DNA of 7,600 nucleotides from an uncultured Mycoplasmatota bacterium (GTDB lineage: Bacteria; Bacillota_I; Bacilli_A; RF39; UBA660). This document shows positions 1 to 6,691 of this stretch, in pieces (position 1 is the first letter of the stretch; the number at the start of each line of letters is the position of its first letter). The notes under the pieces are model-generated. The model saw only the letters and a program-made list of their open reading frames with translations. It was not told where the DNA came from and made no database searches. The position numbers and the translations under genes were made by a program. The stretch is from NCBI GenBank assembly GCA_947087145.1, contig CAMUBM010000030.1, forward strand, positions 1 to 7,600, read 5' to 3'.

Positions 1-44
1 AATATTGGATACACCAGGATGTGTGTTAATGAAAGGAGATTCAT
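1..44 (+). promoter_or_regulatory. rpsL leader with Shine-Dalgarno
   Basis: This is the leader immediately upstream of rpsL. AAAGGAG at 32-38 sits six bases before the ATG at 45 and is a near-perfect ribosome binding site that fixes the start. The rest of the stretch shows no convincing promoter boxes, so the operon promoter probably lies before the window. A four-pair ACAC/GTGT match (11-14 with 21-24) is too short to call as a structure. Confidence 0.6.
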
Positions 45-458
45 ATGGCTACAATAAACCAACTTGTTACAACCAAGAGAAAAAAGAAAACCAGAAAGAG
101 TAAAAGCCCTGTTTTAAATGTAGGACTAAATACATTGGAAAGAAAACAAACTGACCAAAAAAGCCCACAAAAAAGAGGAGTATGTACTCGTGTAGGTACA
201 AAAACACCGAAAAAACCGAACTCAGCATTACGTAAATACGCGCGTGTTAGACTTTCTAACGGAAAAGAAATCGATGCCTACATTCCAGGAGAAGGACACA
301 ACTTACAAGAACATAGCGTTGTATTAGTTCGTGGTGGACGTGTAAAAGATCTAATCGGTGTACGTTATCACATTGTACGTGGAACTTTGGATACCCAAGG
401 TGTTCAAAATAGAGCTCAGGGACGTAGTAAATACGGAACAAAAAAACCAAAAAAATAA
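45..458 (+). CDS. rpsL: 30S ribosomal protein S12
   Basis: S12 is the small-subunit protein at the decoding centre. It monitors codon-anticodon pairing, contacts EF-Tu and EF-G, and is the classical site of streptomycin resistance mutations. The 137-residue protein starts MATINQLV and has the roughly 13-residue insertion near residues 20-40 typical of Gram-positive S12. It retains PQKRGVCTRVG (41-51), TPKKPNSALRK (54-64), GEGHNLQEHS (82-91) and the basic tail GRSKYGTKKPKK. The streptomycin-site lysines K56 and K101 are present, as is D102, which RimO methylthiolates in some bacteria. The oddity is position 104: the almost invariant KDLPGVRYH reads KDLIGVRYH, with codon ATC at 354-356. The gene is first in the visible str operon, 21 bases before rpsG. 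The identification is certain. Confidence 0.99.
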   Translation: MATINQLVTTKRKKKTRKSKSPVLNVGLNTLERKQTDQKSPQKRGVCTRVGTKTPKKPNSALRKYARVRLSNGKEIDAYIPGEGHNLQEHSVVLVRGGRVKDLIGVRYHIVRGTLDTQGVQNRAQGRSKYGTKKPKK

Positions 459-479
459 TAGACAAAGGAGGAAAGAAAA

Positions 480-947
480 ATGCGTAAAAGAAGAGCGATT
501 AAAAGAGATGTATTACCAGACCCAGTGTATAACTCAAAAGTAGTGACAAAATTAGTCAACCAAATTATGCTAGACGGAAAAAAAGGGACTGCACAAAAGA
601 TTCTTTACGAAGCATTTGATATTATAAAAGAAAAAACTGGTAAAGAACCAATGGACGTTTATAATGCAGCTTTAGAAAATGTTAAACCTGCATTAGAAGT
701 AAAATCACGTCGTGTTGGTGGATCAAATTACCAAGTACCAATTGAAGTAAGTGATGAAAAAAGTCAAACACTTGCCTTACGTTGGATTGTAAATTATGCC
801 AAATTAAGAAATGGTAAAGGAATGGCTATCAATTTAGCCCAAGAACTTATAGATGCTGCCGAAGGAACAGGTGGCGCAGTAAAAAAACGTGAAGATACAC
901 ACAAAATGGCTGAAGCAAATAAAGCATTTGCTCACTATAGATGGTAG
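480..947 (+). CDS. rpsG: 30S ribosomal protein S7
   Basis: S7 nucleates assembly of the 30S head by binding the 3' domain of 16S rRNA. It lines the E site and often acts as the translational autoregulator of the str operon. The 155-residue protein has the family landmarks: KRDVLPDPVYNSKVV near the N terminus (8-22), the LEVKSRRVGGSNYQVPIEV beta-hairpin in the middle (about 72-90), and the conserved C terminus VKKREDTHKMAEANKAFAHYRW. The length is that of bacterial S7, with an N terminus about one residue shorter than usual (MRKRRAIKRD). The start is set by AAAGGAGG at 464-471, eight bases before the ATG. The TAG stop overlaps the fusA ribosome binding site, which suggests translational coupling. 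Confidence 0.99.
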   Translation: MRKRRAIKRDVLPDPVYNSKVVTKLVNQIMLDGKKGTAQKILYEAFDIIKEKTGKEPMDVYNAALENVKPALEVKSRRVGGSNYQVPIEVSDEKSQTLALRWIVNYAKLRNGKGMAINLAQELIDAAEGTGGAVKKREDTHKMAEANKAFAHYRW

Positions 948-956
948 GAGGATTAT

Positions 957-3029
957 ATGGCAAGAGATGTTTCTATTGATAAATTGAGAAATATTGGGAT
1001 TATGGCCCATATCGATGCTGGAAAAACAACTACCACAGAAAGAATTTTATTCCTAACAGGAATTACCCATAAAATTGGAGAAACCCATGATGGTGCTTCT
1101 CAAATGGACTGGATGGAGCAAGAACAAGAAAGAGGTATCACCATTACCTCTGCTGCAACAACTTGCCACTGGAAAGGGTATCGCCTTAATATTATCGATA
1201 CCCCAGGACACGTAGACTTCACAATTGAAGTACAACGTTCTTTACGTGTATTAGATGGTGCTGTTGCCTTAATTGATGCTCAAGCAGGTGTAGAGCCACA
1301 AACGGAAACAGTATGGCGTCAAGCAAACGAATACAAAGTTCCAAGAATGATTTGTGCAAACAAAATGGAAAAAATGGGAGCAGATTTCTACTTCAGTTTA
1401 AATACTATTAAAGATAGACTGGGAGCCAACGCTGCACCAATTATCTTACCAATTGGAGCAGAAGCAGAATACATTGGTTATGTAGACTTAGTAACTGAAA
1501 AAGCCTATAAATACGATGGAACAGAAAAACAAGAACTAATCGAAATGGAAATCCCTGCCGATATGGTAGAAAAAGCAAAAGAATACAGAAGCAAACTAAT
1601 AGAAGCAGTTGCAGATTTCGACGAAGAGCTAATGATGACTTACTTAGATGGTGGAGAAATTACTATCGATGCTTTAAAGAAAGCAATCAGAACAGCAACA
1701 TTATCTGTTGGTTTCTTCCCAGTATTATGTGCAGATGCCCTAGGAAACAAAGGTACAGCAACGCTACTAGATGCAGTACTAGATTACCTACCTGCACCTA
1801 CGGATATTGAAGCAATTGATTGTACCGATAAGTCTGGAAACGACGTAAAACGTCACCCAAGTGATTCGGAACCATTTACAGCACTTGCATTTAAAATCAT
1901 GACAGATCCATTTGTTGGAAGATTATCATTCTTCCGCGTGTATTCTGGAGTACTAAAAAGTGGTTCTTATGTTCTAAACTCTACAAAAAGTGAAAAAGAA
2001 CGTATTGGACGTATCTTACAAATGCACGCAAACCAAAGAAAAGAAATCACCGAAGTATATGCTGGAGAAATTGCTGCTGCTGTAGGACTTAAAAATACAA
2101 CAACTGCTGATACATTATGCGATGAAAAGAATTTCTGTATTATGAAAGGTATGGAATTCCCAGAACCAGTTATCGACATTGCAATTGAACCAAAATCTAA
2201 AAATGACCAAGACAAAATGGCAATTGCGATTGCAAAATTAGTGGAAGAGGATCCAACCCTTCGTGTAAAAACCGATACTGAAACTGGTCAAACAGTACTT
2301 TCTGGAATGGGAGAATTACACTTAGACATTATCGTCGATCGTATGAAACGTGAATTTAATGTTGAGTGTAACAAAGGTAGACCACAAGTGGCTTATCGCG
2401 AAACCATCACACAAATGGGTGAATGTGAAGGTAAGTATATTAAACAATCTGGTGGACGTGGACAATATGGACATGTTTGGGTTAAATTTGAACCAAATCC
2501 TGAAAAAGGATATGAATTTGTGGATGCAATCGTTGGTGGAGTTGTTCCTCGTGAATATATTCCAGTAACAGACAAAGGATTACAAGAGGCTATGGCTGGA
2601 GGAATCCTTGCAGGTTATCCACTAGTAGATGTAAAAGCTACTTTATTTGATGGATCTTACCACGATGTCGACTCATCAGAAATGGCTTTTAAGATTGCTG
2701 CATCTATGGCTTTAAAAGAAGCTAAAAATAAATGTAAACCAGTTCTTCTAGAACCAATCATGAAAGTCGTAGTAGACGTTCCAGAAGAGTACATGGGTAA
2801 TGTAATGGGAGACCTTACAAGCCGTAGAGGTCGTCCGATGGGACAAGAGTCTATCGGAAATACTTTAAGAATTATTGCAATGGTACCACTATCAGAAATG
2901 TTTGGTTATGCAACCGATTTAAGAAGTAACACCCAAGGACGTGGAAACTTCCAAATGGAAAAAGACCATTACGAAGAAGTTCCAAAATCAATTGCTGATG
3001 AAATCATAAAGAAAAACAGCATTAACTAA
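957..3029 (+). CDS. fusA: Elongation factor G (translocation GTPase)
   Basis: EF-G catalyses GTP-driven translocation of tRNAs and mRNA and, with RRF, ribosome recycling. The 690-residue protein is of normal length with all five domains. The G domain (about 1-285) has P-loop AHIDAGKTTT (17-26), switch I MEQEQERGITIT (53-64) and G3 DTPGHVDF (81-88). Domain II is about 300-400 and domain III about 405-480 with GELHLDIIVDRMKREF. Domain IV has QYGHVWVKFEP near 503-513 and the tip loop GSYHDVDSSEMAF (His near 569). Domain V ends VPKSIADEIIKK. Two oddities lie in the guanine-binding motifs: G4 is NKME (135-138) instead of NKMD, and G5 is ADA (259-261) instead of GSA. The ATG lies five bases after TAGGAGG (945-951), which overlaps the rpsG stop. 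No frameshift is seen, so it should be an active EF-G. Confidence 0.99.
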   Translation: MARDVSIDKLRNIGIMAHIDAGKTTTTERILFLTGITHKIGETHDGASQMDWMEQEQERGITITSAATTCHWKGYRLNIIDTPGHVDFTIEVQRSLRVLDGAVALIDAQAGVEPQTETVWRQANEYKVPRMICANKMEKMGADFYFSLNTIKDRLGANAAPIILPIGAEAEYIGYVDLVTEKAYKYDGTEKQELIEMEIPADMVEKAKEYRSKLIEAVADFDEELMMTYLDGGEITIDALKKAIRTATLSVGFFPVLCADALGNKGTATLLDAVLDYLPAPTDIEAIDCTDKSGNDVKRHPSDSEPFTALAFKIMTDPFVGRLSFFRVYSGVLKSGSYVLNSTKSEKERIGRILQMHANQRKEITEVYAGEIAAAVGLKNTTTADTLCDEKNFCIMKGMEFPEPVIDIAIEPKSKNDQDKMAIAIAKLVEEDPTLRVKTDTETGQTVLSGMGELHLDIIVDRMKREFNVECNKGRPQVAYRETITQMGECEGKYIKQSGGRGQYGHVWVKFEPNPEKGYEFVDAIVGGVVPREYIPVTDKGLQEAMAGGILAGYPLVDVKATLFDGSYHDVDSSEMAFKIAASMALKEAKNKCKPVLLEPIMKVVVDVPEEYMGNVMGDLTSRRGRPMGQESIGNTLRIIAMVPLSEMFGYATDLRSNTQGRGNFQMEKDHYEEVPKSIADEIIKKNSIN

Positions 3030-3037
3030 AAATAATA

Positions 3038-3054
3038 CTTGAAAAACATTCAAG
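3038..3054. repeat. Perfect 6-bp inverted repeat in the fusA-tuf gap
   Basis: CTTGAA (3038-3043) and TTCAAG (3049-3054) flank the five-base loop AAACA. The flanking AAT (3034-3036) and ATT (3056-3058) extend the pairing across one A-C mismatch. No T-run follows, so it is a poor terminator. It overlaps the -35 box of the proposed tuf promoter and could be a protein-binding palindrome, an mRNA processing hairpin, or chance in AT-rich DNA. Confidence 0.5.
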
Positions 3055-3067
3055 CATTAGATAAAAT
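3039..3067 (+). promoter_or_regulatory. Probable internal promoter for tuf
   Basis: TTGAAA (3039-3044) and TAAAAT (3062-3067) are separated by exactly 17 bases, and each matches the sigma-70/SigA consensus at five of six positions. Transcription would begin near 3074, giving a leader of about 24 bases with AAAGGAG at 3082-3088. Separate transcription of tuf from within the str operon is well known and would supply the excess of EF-Tu over EF-G. The boxes are seen directly; the activity is inferred. Confidence 0.65.
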
Positions 3068-3097
3068 AAAATAGTATATTGAAAGGAGAAAAAAACG

Positions 3098-4264
3098 ATG
3101 GCAAAAGAAAAATACGATCGTTCAAAAGAACACGTTAATATTGGAACTATCGGTCACGTTGACCATGGTAAAACAACATTAACTGCTGCGATTACAAAAT
3201 ACTTTGGAAACTTTGTTGATTATGCTGATATCGACAAAGCACCAGAAGAAAGAGAAAGAGGTATTACAATTAATACTGCTCACGTTGAGTATGAAACAGA
3301 AAAACGTCATTATGCTCACGTAGACTGCCCAGGCCATGCTGACTATGTTAAAAACATGATTACTGGTGCTGCTCAAATGGATGGTGCAATCCTTGTAGTA
3401 TCTGCTGCAGATGGACCTATGCCACAAACTAGAGAACATATCTTGTTATCTCGTCAAGTTGGTGTACCTAAAATTGTTGTATTCATGAACAAATGTGACC
3501 AAGTAGATGATCCAGAATTATTAGACTTAGTAGAAATGGAAATCAGAGAATTACTTGGAGAATACAATTTCGATTCAGAATGTCCTATTATCCGTGGTTC
3601 TGCTCTTAAAGCTCTTGAAGGCGATGAAGCAAATGCTCAAGCAATTCGTGACTTGATGGCTGCTGTTGACGATTATATCGATTCACCAGTACGTGACACA
3701 GATAAACCATTCTTAATGAGTATTGAAGATGTATTCACAATCTCTGGACGTGGAACAGTTGTTACTGGACGTGTTGAACGTGGACAATTGAATTTGAATG
3801 ACGAAGTTGAAATCGTTGGTCTAAGAGATACTGCTAAAACTGTATGTACAGGAATTGAAATGTTTAGAAAACAACTAGACTTTGCACAAGCAGGAGACAA
3901 CGCAGGAGTATTACTACGTGGTGTTGCTCGTGACGAAGTGGAACGTGGACAAGTACTTGCTAAACCAGGAAGTGTTACTCCACATCATAAATTCAAAGCT
4001 AGTGTTTATGTTCTAAGCAAAGAAGAAGGCGGACGTCATACTCCATTCTTCTCAAACTACAGACCACAATTCTATTTCCGTACAACTGACGTTACTGGTG
4101 TTATTGAACTTCCAAGTGGAGTTGAAATGGTAATGCCTGGTGACAATGTTGATATGACAGTAGAACTAATTGCTCCAGTTGCTCTTGAAAACGGTACAAA
4201 ATTCTCTATCCGTGAAGGTGGACGTACTGTTGGTGCTGGTGTAGTTTCAGAAATTATTGAATAA
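3098..4264 (+). CDS. tuf: Elongation factor Tu
   Basis: EF-Tu carries aminoacyl-tRNA to the ribosomal A site as a GTP ternary complex. The 388-residue protein has three domains. The GTPase domain shows GHVDHGKTTLT (19-29), RERGITINTAHVEYE (52-66), DCPGHADYVKNM (76-87), NKCD (131-134) and SALKAL (168-173), all canonical. The beta-barrels carry GRGTVVTGRVERG (217-229), GGRHTPFF (311-318), YRPQFYFRTTDVTG and REGGRTVGAGVV (372-383). It is 6-8 residues shorter than usual. The deficit lies between helix 1 and switch I, where KYFGNFVDYAD (34-44) replaces a segment of about 17 residues in Bacillus EF-Tu. AAAGGAG ends nine bases before the ATG. Tandem TAA codons and a hairpin terminator follow. GCT, GTT and GGT codons look commoner than in fusA, as expected for very high expression. 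Confidence 0.99.
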   Translation: MAKEKYDRSKEHVNIGTIGHVDHGKTTLTAAITKYFGNFVDYADIDKAPEERERGITINTAHVEYETEKRHYAHVDCPGHADYVKNMITGAAQMDGAILVVSAADGPMPQTREHILLSRQVGVPKIVVFMNKCDQVDDPELLDLVEMEIRELLGEYNFDSECPIIRGSALKALEGDEANAQAIRDLMAAVDDYIDSPVRDTDKPFLMSIEDVFTISGRGTVVTGRVERGQLNLNDEVEIVGLRDTAKTVCTGIEMFRKQLDFAQAGDNAGVLLRGVARDEVERGQVLAKPGSVTPHHKFKASVYVLSKEEGGRHTPFFSNYRPQFYFRTTDVTGVIELPSGVEMVMPGDNVDMTVELIAPVALENGTKFSIREGGRTVGAGVVSEIIE

Positions 4265-4276
4265 TAATTAGAGAAT

Positions 4277-4304
4277 AGCGAAGTTTTTCTTCGCTTTTTC
4301 TTTT
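4277..4304 (+). terminator. Rho-independent terminator of the str operon
   Basis: AGCGAAG (4277-4283) pairs perfectly with CTTCGCT (4289-4295) around a TTTTT loop, and TTTTCTTTT follows at once. A seven-pair stem with a U-rich tail thirteen bases after the tuf stop is a textbook intrinsic terminator closing the translation operon. Confidence 0.9.
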
Positions 4305-4314
4305 GTATGAATTA

Positions 4315-4323
4315 TGCTAAAAT
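4315..4323 (+). promoter_or_regulatory. Extended -10 promoter for the serine hydrolase gene
   Basis: TGCTAAAAT (4315-4323) is an extended -10 (TGn plus TAAAAT, five of six matches), lying just after the tuf terminator. At the expected -35 position there is only the T-run of the terminator, so the promoter would depend on the TG extension. The start site would fall near 4330, leaving a leader of about 18 bases with the SD-like AGGTGG at 4338-4343. Confidence 0.5.
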
Positions 4324-4347
4324 AAAATACAAGAAGTAGGTGGCAGT

Positions 4348-5376
4348 ATGTCAAAAAGAAAAAAGAAAATAAAATTAAAAAGAAGCATCCTATTCTTAGG
4401 TGTTCTTTTATTAATTTCAGGTAGTTACTTCTACTTTACAAAAAAAGAAGAAGGCCTAGAATTTCCGATACTTCATGAAAAAGAAAAAAGAGAACAACAA
4501 GAAAGAGAAGAAGCGGAAGCAAGAGAAAAACAAGAAGCATATAACACATGCATAAACAAACCTTTTGAAGAAACAGAATTAACAGAAGAACTTGCTTCCT
4601 TAAAGCAAGCGATTAATCGTACAATTAATAATAATCAATACAAAGTCTCTGTCTATTATGAAGATTTAACAACAGGATTTACCTATACCTACAAACCACA
4701 AACCGTGTACTATGGAGCAAGTTTGATTAAACTTGTCGATGCTCTTTATTTAATCAACAAAGCAATAGATGGTAGTATTGATTTAGATACAGAAACAATT
4801 GTCTATACTACTGAATACAAAAAAGCCTTTAGCAGCGGAATGAAAACACACAATTATGGAGAAGCGATTAGTTTACGAAACTTAATCTCTTATGCCATCA
4901 GTGTGAGCGATAACTCTGCTCATATAATGCTATATGATTACATAGGAAGAGAAAATCTAAAAGCCTATGGACAAAGCCTAGGAGCCAAAAACATACTTAC
5001 TTCAGGCACCGATAAATTTGGAAATCAAACTGCAGAAGATACAAATCTTTATTTAAAAGAAGCCTATCGAATTATAAAAGAAAACGAAGAATTTGGTCCT
5101 TTTCTAAAAGGAATTATGGATAACAATGTAAGAAACTCTTTCAATACAGATACCATTAAGATATACCACAAATATGGTGCATGTGATCCCTATTATTACC
5201 ATGATATTGGCCTAAATTTAGGGAGTCACCCTTATGCTATTTCAATACTTACATTACACGAAAATAGCAATTACAAAGAAGTTGTCCAAACCATTCATGA
5301 AAAAATAATAGAACTCCAAAACTTATTCTACGCAACAAGGGAAAACAACTGCCACTTAGAAGTATATGGTAACTAA
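4348..5376 (+). CDS. Membrane-anchored class A beta-lactamase/PBP-fold serine hydrolase
   Basis: This 342-residue protein begins with a lysine/arginine-rich tip (2-12) and one hydrophobic segment (about 13-30), so it is probably anchored with its catalytic domain outside. A Glu/Lys/Arg/Gln-rich, likely coiled-coil or helical spacer follows (about 42-64). The domain from about 80 onward has the active-serine set: S125-L-I-K128 (SxxK), S187-D-N189 (SDN), and HKYG (274-277) where KTG normally stands, followed by YYYHDIGL. In place of the class A omega-loop with Glu166 there is NQTAEDTNLYL (226-236), the pattern of non-lactamase relatives. It therefore probably acts on peptidoglycan peptides or another ester/amide, and resistance to beta-lactams is not indicated. 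Cysteines occur at 68, 279 and 335. The gene has its own promoter and converges on the FemX-like gene. Fold assignment is firm; substrate is unknown. Confidence 0.85.
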   Translation: MSKRKKKIKLKRSILFLGVLLLISGSYFYFTKKEEGLEFPILHEKEKREQQEREEAEAREKQEAYNTCINKPFEETELTEELASLKQAINRTINNNQYKVSVYYEDLTTGFTYTYKPQTVYYGASLIKLVDALYLINKAIDGSIDLDTETIVYTTEYKKAFSSGMKTHNYGEAISLRNLISYAISVSDNSAHIMLYDYIGRENLKAYGQSLGAKNILTSGTDKFGNQTAEDTNLYLKEAYRIIKENEEFGPFLKGIMDNNVRNSFNTDTIKIYHKYGACDPYYYHDIGLNLGSHPYAISILTLHENSNYKEVVQTIHEKIIELQNLFYATRENNCHLEVYGN

Positions 5377-5404
5377 AAATAGGATATTTTGCGTATCCTA
5401 TTTT
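5376..5404. terminator. Bidirectional terminator between convergent genes
   Basis: AAAATAGGATA (5376-5386) pairs with TATCCTATTTT (5394-5404) in an eleven-pair stem with the loop TTTTGCG. Because the A-run and T-run form the base of the stem, it can terminate in both directions. It begins in the stop codon of the plus-strand hydrolase gene and contains the TAG stop of the minus-strand gene (5398-5400). Confidence 0.85.
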
Positions 5405-6633
5405 ATTTTGCTGTATTTTTTATTAAAAACTTTTGCAAGTTTCCCATTCTTCGACATACTCTGATAAACAAAAGGTAGAATAGGTAAGTCATACTCTCCT
5501 AAAAACTCATAAACTTTGGGGTCAAATCCTAGCTTAAAAGCATTTAATCCATAATAAGGGTTTTCAGGAGTAAAATCTCCCGTCATACCATTTAAATCAG
5601 CAAAATCATAATGTTTCTCATAATACTTTAATATTTCATAATGTAAAAAATAATTAGGCTGAAAATGCTTATATTTTTTGTCATAGCCACTAACAACAAT
5701 ACTTATTCGGTTTTTATATTTAACGACCAAAGCCCCAGCAACATAAATCTTAGAAACTTCTTCTACCAAGCTTTTTGCATCCATCACATCGCTTTTGTAA
5801 GCAAGTAATTTTTTATCAGACAGCATTTTTTTATTCTTATTTTTTTCTGTCTTTTCATGACTCAAAATTTCAGTCAAGTGACTATTCTTTTGTAATTCTT
5901 TTTCATAAGCATTTTTAGCATTATCCAAAAATAAATGGGTATCAATAGATACTAAAAAATAATCTATCATTTTAGCATCAAAAAAACTTTGATAAAATTC
6001 TGGATAATTCGTAAGACTATCCTTTTTTCTTTTGATAAAATCATTGAATATTCCTATTCCAGAAAAATCTGCTACTTCAAATTGCAAGCCCTTTTCTCTT
6101 CCTCTTCGTACTTTATTACGAGTATTCTTTTGCAAAGATAAATTCTTTAAAGAAACAATAGCGTTGTATCGAGGTAACTGTGACTCAAAATACAAATTAT
6201 CCCTTAATTTTCTAAAACCGGCATCAATCAAATGACTTTTAATTTCAATGTTTTGATTGTATTTTTTTTGAAACGTTTTTGTATCAATCGTAGCAGTAGC
6301 AATTTCTGGATTAATTTTAAGAAAAACAACTCGTTTCTTTTTATAATAGGAAGTCAAATCCTCTGTAAATTTTTTTAATAAATCATTATCAAAATAATCA
6401 AGTAAAAATCCTTTAGGAACATAACCATATTGAAAAAGAAAATTTAAATGTTTAAAAAAAACAAACGAAGCTGCATGGATTTTATTTTCTTTATCTATAT
6501 AACCTATTAATTCATAGGAAAAACCACTTTTTTTCATATAATTTGCATAAGAAAGTGTTTGATAAAAACTTCCAATAGGTATAGTATCAATAAAATTTTC
6601 AAACTCTTCATAAGTAATTTCTTTAATCTGCAT
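5398..6633 (-). CDS. FemA/FemB/FemX-family peptidoglycan aminoacyl transferase
   Basis: Members of this family use aminoacyl-tRNA to add amino acids to the stem-peptide side chain of lipid II, building the interpeptide bridge at the inner membrane face. The 411-residue protein shows two GNAT-like halves: GSFYQTLSYANYMKK (21-35), FLFQYGYVPKG (65-75), and the basic NTRNKVRRGREKGL stretch (170-183). A charged helical insert (about 238-290) matches the coiled-coil arm of FemA proteins. The end is diagnostic: FQPNYFLHYEILKY (324-337), DFADLNGMTGD (343-353) and FKLGFDPKVYEFLGEYDLPI (366-385). There is no signal peptide, as expected for a cytoplasmic enzyme. The ATG at 6633-6631 has GAGG (6644-6641) seven bases before it. 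Which amino acid and bridge position it serves cannot be told. It lies downstream of the small regulator gene on the same strand and converges on the serine hydrolase. Confidence 0.9.
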   Translation of the reverse strand: MQIKEITYEEFENFIDTIPIGSFYQTLSYANYMKKSGFSYELIGYIDKENKIHAASFVFFKHLNFLFQYGYVPKGFLLDYFDNDLLKKFTEDLTSYYKKKRVVFLKINPEIATATIDTKTFQKKYNQNIEIKSHLIDAGFRKLRDNLYFESQLPRYNAIVSLKNLSLQKNTRNKVRRGREKGLQFEVADFSGIGIFNDFIKRKKDSLTNYPEFYQSFFDAKMIDYFLVSIDTHLFLDNAKNAYEKELQKNSHLTEILSHEKTEKNKNKKMLSDKKLLAYKSDVMDAKSLVEEVSKIYVAGALVVKYKNRISIVVSGYDKKYKHFQPNYFLHYEILKYYEKHYDFADLNGMTGDFTPENPYYGLNAFKLGFDPKVYEFLGEYDLPILPFVYQSMSKNGKLAKVFNKKYSKIK

Positions 6634-6658
6634 AACCCTACCTCATTTACGAGAATTT

Positions 6659-6686
6659 ATTATAACATAAGTTTGGAGGTTTGCAA
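6659..6686 (-). promoter_or_regulatory. Promoter of the FemX-like gene
   Basis: On the minus strand TTGCAA (6686-6681) and TATAAT (6664-6659, perfect -10) are 16 bases apart, and TGT directly before the -10 makes it an extended -10. It lies between the regulator stop and the FemX-like start. The transferase can therefore be transcribed alone, while readthrough from the regulator gene is also possible because no terminator is visible in the gap. Confidence 0.7.
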
Positions 6687-6691
6687 GAAAT

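Noticed and set aside
11..24. ACAC/GTGT inverted match before rpsL as a possible leader hairpin
   Set aside because: Only four pairs with a six-base loop and no supporting sequence; expected by chance.
256..465. Open frames antisense to or out of phase with rpsL, fusA, tuf and the femX-like gene
   Set aside because: They lie wholly or largely inside strongly conserved genes, have no ribosome binding sites of note, and their translations look like nothing known.
4348..5376. Beta-lactam resistance gene
   Set aside because: The omega-loop glutamate is missing and KTG is altered, so the family resemblance does not support a resistance call.
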